Source: Chara braunii (taxonomy: Eukaryota; Streptophyta; Charophyceae; Charales; Characeae). Taken from it: a stretch of DNA of 26,698 nt. A program made the position numbers and the translations under genes. The stretch covers positions 605,926 through 632,623 of the forward strand of contig BFEA01000195.1 of the NCBI GenBank assembly GCA_003427395.1. The letters are read 5' to 3'. Below are positions 20,341 to 26,698 of this stretch, one piece after another; within the stretch, counting starts at the first letter, position 1, and every line of letters starts with the position of its first letter. Under the pieces are notes generated by a model that saw only the letters and a program-made list of their open reading frames with translations, ran no database searches and was not told where the DNA came from.

Positions 20341-21290
20341 CAGTCTCTCTCACGTCCGGGGACACCGCGGTAGTCGCAAGTTCTTGCATTGAGTTTGAGA
20401 ACTATGTTGTCGAGCTGGTCCCACCGTTGAACCAGCCTCTCCACGTGCAAGATTCAAGCGCATGCGCGGTAGTTCCGTCGTCGGCCAACGAACCAGCTGC
20501 TTCGCCAACCCTTCTATCGAAGGATCCGTCAACTTGGGCGAGTCTTGAGGAACTCGACCCGTCGACGGTTGAGGACTTCCAATGGTTGACTCTTCCCTCC
20601 ATCGGTTCTTTGCCAACACCGCATTGCAATGCCTTAATGGCACATTTGCGCGAATACTTGCACGCTCCAGTACCACCTCCGTCGACGGACGGCGGAGTAG
20701 CGGTTGTTGACCTTCGTAACTACCTTGCAAAGATCGACCGTGAGTACACAACGCACCGGTACGTCGACATCGACAGGTCGCTCCTCTACATCCGCATTCA
20801 GATCGGAAAGGCGACCTGTAGTGCCTTGATCGATTGTGGAGCGACTCGCAACTACATCAGCCAAGACTTCATGGCACGCGCCGGGCTTGGCCCCCACGTT
20901 CAAAGGGAAAGTCAGCCTACGCACGTCACGTTGGCCAATGGTCACACGCAAAAGTCAAGCGACCGATGCATTGACTCGGTGCCCGTGTACTTTGCCCCGC
21001 TAGCATGCGAGGCCGTGTCATTCGACATATTGGACACTAAGTTCGATATGATCCTAGCCATGTCGTGGCTGCAAAGCGAAGACCATCCGATGAACTTCTA
21101 TCGACGCGCCGTTCACATTCGTGATCGGCGTGGCGAACTAGTCCCGTGTACGGTGCCGCTTCCTCATCCTTCAATTGGTTGTCACGTGGTCTCCGCGACG
21201 AGCATTCGCCAAGCCATCCGGCGGTACGACATCGAGGAGATGGCATATGTTTTCTTCGCGCCCTCCCACCCGGTGATCAGCCCAAGACGG
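20278..21290 (+). pseudogene. pol: Nested-element pol: linker and aspartic protease
   Basis: The frame is -1 relative to gag and continues past the gag stop. After an approximately 150-residue linker, the retropepsin domain shows ALIDCGATRNYISQDFM with the catalytic Asp at 20832-20834. Usual family forms are D(T/S)GA or DSGAT, so Cys replaces Thr/Ser. The second-half motif is FDMILAMSWL (family: DVILGMDWL). Retropepsins cleave Gag-Pol as homodimers. The frame is lost near 21285-21290, where a 1-nt deletion or equivalent moves pol into the next frame (TDTSDPRIIELLDRYEDVF). Confidence 0.85.
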
Positions 21291-22072
21291 ATACGTCGGA
21301 CCCACGCATCATTGAGTTGTTGGACAGGTATGAGGATGTCTTCCAAGCTCCCGTCGAAGTAGTACCGGATCGGCCCATTCGCCACGGAATCACTCTCGAG
21401 GACGGCGCCGTACCTCCGCGCGGATGTGTCTACCGCATGAGCGAAGAGGAGCTTCAAGTGCTTCGGGCACAACTAGACGACCTATTGGCCAAGGGTTGAA
21501 TTCGCCCTAGCTGTTCGCCATACGGTGCTCTTGTTCTCTTCGTCCGGAAGAAGAACAAGAATCTTCGTTCGTGCATCGACTATCCAAAACTTAACGCGCA
21601 AACGATCAAGAACGCCGGCCCTCTCCCTCGGATCGATGATCTTTTCGAGCGACTAGGCGGCGCCAACTACTTCTCAAAGCTTGACCTCAAGTCCGGATAC
21701 CACCAGATCCAGATCCAGCCAAGAGAACGGTACAAAACAGCATTCAAGACACGGTATGGGCACTTTGAGTGGATCGTCATGCCTTTCGGTCTCACCAATG
21801 CCCCGGCTACTTTCCAAGCGGCTATGACAATGGAATTCCGCGACTTGCTCTACCGCACCGTGCTCACTTACCTTGATGATATCTTGGTTTATAGCTGGAC
21901 GCTGGATGAGCACCTTCGCGCCGTTTTGGAGCGGCTCCGTATCGCCAAGTACAAGGCGAACCGCGACAAGTGTGAGTTTGCCCAGCCAGAGCTGGAGTAC
22001 TTAGGCCATTACGTTACGCCGCAAGGCATTCGTCCGCTCGCAGACAAAGTACAAGCCATTCAAGATTGGTAG
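21291..22072 (+). pseudogene. pol: Nested-element pol: reverse transcriptase
   Basis: RT motifs occur in order in one frame: GITLEDGAVPP, IRPSCSPYGALVLFVRKK, LRSCIDYPKLNAQT, PLPRIDDLF, FSKLDLKSGYHQIQI, TAFKTRYGHFEW, MPFGLTNAPATFQ and the catalytic YLDD at 21869-21880. TGA at 21497-21499 interrupts KG-IRPS, where the outer element has Trp (KGWIRPS). TAG at 22070-22072 follows QDW. Apart from these stops the domain is full length. Confidence 0.93.
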
Positions 22073-22760
22073 GACCTCAAGTGCACTGCCGATGTCCGCT
22101 CCTTTCTTGGCTTAACATCTTACTACATGCGCTTCGTCAAAGGGTTTCAACAAATCGTTGCACCAGTGTCGCGACTTTAGTCCCCCTTGGTGCCCTTCGA
22201 ATTCAACGACGAAGCCCGGCATGCGTTCCACACGTTGAAGACGGCTTTGCTTCAAGCTCCCGTCTTAAGCATCTATGACCCGGCCTTGCCTACCAAAGTG
22301 ACTACGGACGCTTTCGACTATGGCATTGGCGCGGTTTTGGAACAGCATGACAGCACAAACTGGAATCCGGTTGAGTACTTCAGCCAAAAGGTGCCGCCCA
22401 TCAACACTCTTGATGATGCGAGGAAGAAGGAACTGCTAGCTTTTGTCACCGTACTTAAGCGTTGACGTCATTTTCTCCTCGGGCGTCGACGATTCACGTG
22501 GGCAACGGACAACAATCCGTTGACGTATTACAAGACGCAAGACACGGTGAGCAGCACGATCGGTCGGTGGATGTACTTCATTGACCAGTTCGACTTCACC
22601 TCCAAGCATATTCCGGGCTCCTCGAACAAGGCAGCAGATGCTCTCTCGCAAAGACCTGATCTTTGCGCCTTGGTGCACTCCACATTCGGCCTCGACGAGA
22701 ACCTGCAACAGCATTTCATAAACGGCTACAAGTCGGATCCGGGATTCTCCACACTCTATG
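22073..22760 (+). pseudogene. pol: Nested-element pol: RT connection and RNase H
   Basis: It continues in the RT frame: ADVRSFLGLTSYYMRFV, then TAG (22178-22180), SPLVPFEF, and RNase H with TTDAFDYGIGAVLEQ, ARKKELLAFVTVLKR, TGA (22463-22465), FLLGRRRFTWATDNNPL and KAADALSQ. The four expected acidic residues (in TTDA, KKEL, TDNN, ADAL) are present. The TGA sits where the family has Trp (WRHYLLG). The frame is left at about 22760-22800. Confidence 0.9.
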
Positions 22761-23495
22761 CGACTTATCATCGGATCAACCGCCGTCAAGCAATTATCGC
22801 ATTGTCGACGGCTACTTGCTTCTCCATACAAGAGGCAAAGACTTGTTGTGTGTTCCCCAAGACCGCATCTTGCGCACTCACCTCCTGGGCGAATAACACG
22901 ATTCGCGGCTAGCAGGACACCTTGGCGTCGCACGCACACTAGCACGAATCCGCCAGTGATTTCACTAGCCGGACCATCAGCGACGTCAACCGGTACATTC
23001 AGTCATGTGCAGTTTGCCACCGGAACAAAAGGCGCCATCAGCTCCCGTACGGCGAACTGAAACCATTGTCGATTCCTCGAGAACCGGGTCTCTCCATTGC
23101 TATGGATGTGACCGGTCCTTTCCCTCGCGATCGCCTTGGCCATGATGGTATTCTCACGGTCGTTGACCGTTTGAGCAAGTACGCTCGATTTTTTCCATGC
23201 AAGTATCATGCGATGGCTCCCGAGCTCGCACGACTCTTGCATATCGGCTGGTTTTGCAGTCACGGCGTTCCGGAAGACATCGTCAGCGACCGCGACACTC
23301 GTTTCATGTCGGCCTTTTGGACGGCACTCATGGTGGAATCCGGCACCAGCATGAAACCGAGTTCCGCACGGCATCCTCAGGCAAACGGAACGTGTGCACC
23401 AGACTGCGCAAATGATGCTCCACACACTCATCCGCCCGGACTAGAAGGATTGGGTTGACCGCGTTCCCGACATCGAATTCGCCTACAACACTTCA
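22761..23495 (+). pseudogene. pol: Nested-element pol: integrase zinc finger and catalytic core
   Basis: The HHCC finger is split between frames: H...H in HDSRLAGHLG (after TAA 22894-22896), C...C in CAVCHRNKRR (about 23009-23035). TGA (22957-22959) and TAG (22966-22968; the family has Trp in FYWP) lie between them. The core has AMDVTGPF (Asp at 23105-23107) and VSDRDTRF (Asp at 23288-23290). The third acidic residue, in the QTER region, is encoded as GAA at 23388-23390 but in another frame, because about 8 nt are missing there. TAG at 23442-23444 follows. The core therefore cannot be made in one piece. Confidence 0.88.
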
Positions 23496-24227
23496 GTGCA
23501 CCCGACGATTGGCGTGACTCCATTCGAGTTGCAGTACGATGGACGGAAAAGATATATCTTCGCAGACATTTTGCTTCCACGGGTTGCCGATATCGACGCC
23601 TCTTGCTCCCCCGCTTCTACACGAATGTACAAGGAACTGCTGGCCAAAGCCCGCGCATACATGCAAAGGGCTCAGGTCCGTATGCAGCAGCAAGCGAACC
23701 GGTGTTGCCTCCCATGTCCAATCCGCGCTGGCGATCTGGTTTGGGTCACCTTCGAGGAATTCACGCTCGAGCCGCACGTCTCGCGCAAGCTCCTCCCTAA
23801 GTGGTTTGGACCATGGAAGGTCACTTCAGCAGCTGGCGACGACGCCGCAGGTCCATCTTTCATCATTGAGATTCCCCCGCATTTGACGGTCCACCCGATA
23901 TTTCACGCTTCAAAGCTGGCGGTCTACACTCCAACCTCCGCAGTGGACTTTCCAGGCAAACAGTCACAGGACCCTCCTTCAATGAATGGCCATCAGGAGG
24001 TCGACCTCGTCCTCGCTCATGGCAAGCACGGCAACAAGCCAATGCAGTACAAAGCTACATTCAAGCAATGCGATCCCGACGACACACGCTGGATTTCACG
24101 AGCTGATCTGAAGGCGACAGCACTCCTCATCTCCGCGCATTACGAAAAACAGCGACTTGCTAAGGAAGCTGCCCAACCTGCCCGCCTCGTACGGACATCA
24201 GACAGACAGCTTCGCCCTCACAGTTAG
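23496..24227 (+). pseudogene. pol: Nested-element pol: integrase C-terminus and divergent chromodomain
   Basis: One open frame of 243 codons ends at TAG 24225-24227. It encodes PFELQYDGRKR, then IRAGDLVWV, LLPKWFGPWKVT and FIIEIPPHLTVHPIFHASKL (the GPY/F integrase C-terminal module). Near the end, QEVDLVLAHGK ... QYKATFKQCDPDDTRWISRADL matches the chromodomain scheme (E-V-x-x-I-L; Y-x-V-x-W-x-x-x; W-x-x-x-x-x-L) but lacks the aromatic cage residues, as in group II chromodomains. In chromoviruses this tail targets integration to particular chromatin. This is the least damaged part of pol. Confidence 0.82.
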
Positions 24228-24237
24228 CTCGGTCTTC

Positions 24238-24248
24238 AAGGGGGGGAG
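24238..24248 (+). promoter_or_regulatory. Polypurine tract of the nested element
   Basis: AAGGGGGGGAG lies immediately upstream of the 3' LTR, the place where plus-strand cDNA synthesis is primed in LTR retrotransposons. Confidence 0.9.
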
Positions 24249-24250
24249 TG

Positions 24251-24661
24251 TGTGGCATTCTGAGCCACATGGGCCCCAGTTAGGGGCCCGGTTCCAGATA
24301 GGCCTTGACATTGTGAGATCGATATCTGAGGCATTGTGGGATACTGTATTCGCGACATTTCGGATTTTCGCCATCTCTTATATTTCAAGATACTATCATT
24401 GGAAACATTGAGTTGACGTCATCTTCCCTCTCCTCCTCCCTTCGTCCGTGGATAATCTCAACCCCTGGCATTTCGTCTATGTCTAAGGCCAAGGCTTTCA
24501 CACCCCTAATGAATGTTTGAGAGTTCGATTGCAGTCCGAGTGAGGTCAGAGTCAGTCCATGTATCTCAAGTCTTCCGCTGTATTTGTATTTACTCTGTAT
24601 TATCTGGTCGGTTCTGGGAATCTGCGCCATACTTATGACTGTGTTTCACGAGTATGCAACA
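24251..24661 (+). mobile_element. 3' LTR of the nested element, internally deleted (411 bp)
   Basis: It starts TGTGGCATTCTGAGCCACA and ends GAGTATGCAACA like the 5' LTR. After about 50 bp (GGTTCCAGATAGG) it jumps near 24302 to TTGACATTGTGAGATCGATA, which lies at about 16977 in the 5' copy. About 715 bp is missing, including the palindromes, TATA-like site, 31-bp repeat and CT tract. Another short deletion lies near 24446. TSD TGGCA follows at 24662-24666. Confidence 0.95.
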
Positions 24662-24666
24662 TGGCA

Positions 24667-25426
24667 TGATCCTCAGCAGGCTCAAAAGGCCATTGATGTG
24701 ATCCTGACTCTGCATACTAGGCAGTTTAAGTCAGTAAGAGAGGCCACTAACGTTGTAGAGCGGCTGATCTGTGTCCTTGGGGTGCGCTATGACCCCCAGG
24801 TTTTACTCACCTCCTACCTGAGATGCTTTCCAATGCCCCTCAGGAATCAGTTGGCAGGTGAGGCCAACATCAACATGCACAACTTCCCGTCGTTTAGCAA
24901 GAAGGCCCTGGACCTGAAAGCAAAGATAGGGCACGGTCAAACACCCACGACAGATGGTAGGAAGAAGTCATTGCCTCCCAACTGGAAGGCGAAGGGCCGA
25001 ATTATGTTAGTCGACAACGACGGTTCTACCATCGAGTTGGACGACGAGTTCCAGGCGGGAGTAGGTTCAGAGGCTGGCAGCATAGAGGCTTCAGGAGGTG
25101 GGGGAGTCGCTGTCGTAGCTCAAAAAGGTAAGGTGACCGATAGACGCCGAGGAGGTTCGCGGTCCAGGAATCAAGTCGACCCCAACGCTCCTCCATGGGA
25201 GAAAGCGGGTCTTAGTGAGGACGTGTGTAGAGACCAGTACACCCGGCATGCTTGCATTCGTTGTGGCCAATATGACCATAACGAATTCAAGTGTCGTAAC
25301 AAAAAGGTGACCGAGAAGATGCCACCTATGATGGGGCAGGCGTTGGGATCCTCCTCTTCCGTTGGCAGCAATGTGCCAAGTAGTTCTGGCACCGCTTCGG
25401 GAAACACGTCGAGTCAGCAGGAATAG
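24667..25426 (+). pseudogene. gag: Outer-element gag, 3' part with CCHC zinc knuckle
   Basis: This continues the interrupted gag in the same frame (…EDRW | H, DPQQAQKAIDVILTLHTRQF). It contains the end of the retrotransposon gag domain and a basic region (RRGGSRSRNQVDP). The knuckle CIRCGQYDHNEFKC has exact CX2CX4HX4C spacing (about 25255-25296). The stop is TAG at 25424-25426, directly followed by a second TAG (25427-25429). An open frame extending upstream into 24584 is LTR sequence, not gag. With the nested element removed, gag would be about 650 codons long apart from the indel near 15395. Confidence 0.92.
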
Positions 25427-25437
25427 TAGTTCCTGCT
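25399..25437 (+). promoter_or_regulatory. Candidate -1 ribosomal frameshift signal, outer element
   Basis: GGGAAAC at 25399-25405 is in gag phase (tcG GGA AAC). A -1 slip enters the frame that encodes the protease; that frame is open only after a TAG at 25381-25383, so the overlap is just 43 nt. Ten nt downstream is a perfect 8-bp stem, AGCAGGAA (25416-25423) and TTCCTGCT (25430-25437), with loop TAGTAG. The gag stop codon lies in the loop. Confidence 0.68.
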
Positions 25438-25945
25438 AGGGTCGAGGTGGTGGACACACCCTCACCATCTCGAGAGATGGCCCAAGATACTGACTCCATC
25501 GTCGTCTCGCAAACACATTCAGATCCATCGAGCCTCTGTTCAATGAATGTGTTCGAGTCCTTAGAGGAGCTAGAGGAGGAGTGGTCTAGATCAGACCCGC
25601 TAGCTTCTTGGACGACATTGGCAAAAGCCCCTAAGGGTGAGATGTTTGTCGGCGAGGTAGTCTTCGACGGCCGCAAGGCCGGGGCCTATTATGACACTTG
25701 CTCGACTAGGAACTTCATTAGTCGTGCGTGCATTGAGAGGCTGCGCTTACAGGGGCAAGTGCAGGGCCTGAGTCGACCTGTGCCAACAAACAGCGCACGG
25801 TAGTCAACGACTACCTCCAAGATGTTGAGTGTTGTTTCTTGTACGGGAGAGGGGAACTGAGACATCGCGTCTCGTCCCTAGTGAGCGATGATCTCCCTAT
25901 GGATATCTTATTAGGTATGTACTACCTCTCCGTTGCACAGCCCAG
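25406..25945 (+). pseudogene. pol: Outer-element pol: linker and aspartic protease
   Basis: The frame is -1 relative to gag. The retropepsin segment reads GEVVFDGRKAGAYYDTCSTR then NFISRACIERLRL. The active-site triad is DTC (25693-25701) where the family has DTG or DSG, so the normally invariant Gly is Cys. The frame is lost at about 25794-25800 (TAG at 25801-25803 in the old phase... next frame continues VVNDYLQDVECCF to MDILLGMYYL). A second indel at about 25945 leads into the RT frame. The family's DVILGMDWL motif is recognisable as DILLGMYYL. Confidence 0.82.
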
Positions 25946-26698
25946 TTTGACAGGGACCGAAAAGTGGTCAAACACACTTTGCTAGGTGGGGGGACCGCCA
26001 GATTACGTAAGTTTAAGGCTAATAGTCTGATCGAGTCATACGAATGCATGTGTGTGGCCGCGTTCTACAATTCTTACAAGCAGAATCCGGAGGAGGGTAT
26101 GTATCTAATTTATGTCTTTGCTGCAGGCGAGCCGGTGAAAATGTCGTCGGAGATACAGGGAGTAGTTGCTAAGTACCCTGATCTATTTGAAGAGCTAACA
26201 GGGATTGTTGAGAGGGAGGTTGTCCACCCGATAGAGATTATCCCAGGGTCTAGCATTCCGAAGGATAAAATCTATCAAATGTCTCCAGGCGAGCTTGACA
26301 AGCTTCGTCAGCTACTCAAGGAACTCATAGAGAAGGGATGGATCCGGCCGAGTGTCTCTCGTTATGGTTCTCCAGTCCTATTCGTACCAGTGAAGGGGGG
26401 CACTCTGAGGATGTGCATTGACTATATGGGCCTCAATGCCATCACTGTCAAGAACCGAGGGCCCCTACCGCGCATCGACGACTTGTTAGATCGAGGGCAA
26501 GGGTGTCGATACTTCAGTAAGATAGATCTGAAGTCCGGGTACCATCGGATTGCCATACGGCCCGAGGATCAACACAAAACCGCATTTCAAACCAAGTACC
26601 GTTTGTACGAGTTTGTGGTGATGCCTTTCGGCCTTTGCAATGCTCCTGGCACCTTTCAGCACGCGATGAATCGAATCTCTCATGACTACTTGGACAAG
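25946..26698 (+). CDS. pol: Outer-element pol: reverse transcriptase, 3'-partial at the window edge
   Basis: There are 251 open codons with no stop to the last base. RT motifs in order: VVHPIEIIPGSSIPKDK, KGWIRPSVSRYGSPVLFVPV, LRMCIDYMGLNAIT, PLPRIDDLL, FSKIDLKSGYHRIAI, TAFQTKYRLYEFVVMPFGL and NAPGTFQHAMN. The catalytic YxDD box would fall just outside. The start of this frame is artificial (an indel from the protease frame), so no start codon is given. The first catalytic Asp (KIDLKSGY) is present. It differs clearly from the nested element's RT, so this is a second gypsy family. Confidence 0.92.

Larger units (their letters stand above)
16210..24661 (+). mobile_element. Nested complete Ty3/gypsy element (chromovirus-like), inserted in outer gag
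   Basis: This 8452-bp element is flanked by perfect 5-bp target-site duplications, TGGCA at 16205-16209 and 24662-24666. It begins TGTGGCATTC and ends GAGTATGCAACA in both LTRs. It has a primer-binding site, leader, gag, protease, RT, RNase H, integrase, chromodomain-like tail and polypurine tract in the canonical Ty3/gypsy order. The LTRs differ by point changes (about 9 in 142 hand-aligned bases of one segment) and by a large deletion in the 3' copy. Frameshifts and premature stops make it non-autonomous today. Confidence 0.96.
13141..26698 (+). mobile_element. Outer Ty3/gypsy element, interrupted by a nested element and cut by the window edge
   Basis: The order is LTR end, primer-binding site, leader, gag (15010-16209 continued at 24667-25426), protease, RT. 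This is the Ty3/gypsy order as far as it can be seen; RNase H, integrase and the 3' LTR lie outside. The nested element occupies 16210-24661. Small frameshifts at about 15395, 25794 and 25945 and an altered protease active site indicate an inactive copy, but the RT frame is open to the edge. Confidence 0.88.

Noticed and set aside
24584-24666. N-terminal part of the ORF beginning at 24584
   Set aside because: This is 3' LTR sequence and the target duplication in frame with gag by chance; gag proper resumes at 24667.

Overview
The window looks like nuclear DNA from a large, transposon-rich eukaryotic genome. The one convincing host gene, a DENR/Tma22-type translation factor on the minus strand, has a plant-like N-terminal cysteine cluster and SUI1 domain. 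Almost everything else is Ty3/gypsy retrotransposon, LINE debris or simple repeat. A streptophyte (land plant or charophyte alga such as Chara) fits best. This is judged from remembered family features, not from a database search. Three N bases (11843, 11849, 12437) indicate a draft assembly.

Layout. 1-2350 is microsatellite, minisatellite and a 191-bp tandem repeat with palindromes. 2380-4323 holds the intronless DENR gene and its likely poly(A) signal. 4324-7313 has no recognisable gene but contains long CT tracts and a fold-back, MITE-like element (6379-6763). 7314-9128 holds decayed LINE reverse-transcriptase pieces, a scrap of gypsy integrase and tandem duplications. 9129-10848 is a broken gypsy RNase H-integrase-chromodomain segment whose integrase C-terminal region was expanded by a 34-bp repeat. 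10861-13140 is an antisense LTR split by a solo LTR (11408-12542, target-site duplication TCCCT). 13141-26698 is an outer gypsy element (LTR end, primer-binding site, leader, gag, protease, reverse transcriptase running off the window). A second complete gypsy element (16210-24661, target-site duplication TGGCA) is inserted in its gag gene.

The insertion history can be read to the base. Removing 16210-24661 and one TGGCA copy rejoins the outer gag in frame. The nested element has both LTRs, a primer-binding site, a leader, gag with a CCHC knuckle, protease, RT, RNase H, integrase, a divergent chromodomain and a polypurine tract. It is dead: it has frameshifts, many premature stops (several at tryptophan positions) and a 3' LTR with about 0.7 kb deleted.

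The most interesting signal is shared by the two elements although their proteins differ. In each, pol lies in the -1 frame relative to gag, and the overlap contains the heptamer GGGAAAC in the correct X XXY YYZ phase. A stem-loop follows 10-11 nt downstream, and the gag stop lies just beyond or inside it. This is a candidate programmed -1 frameshift signal.
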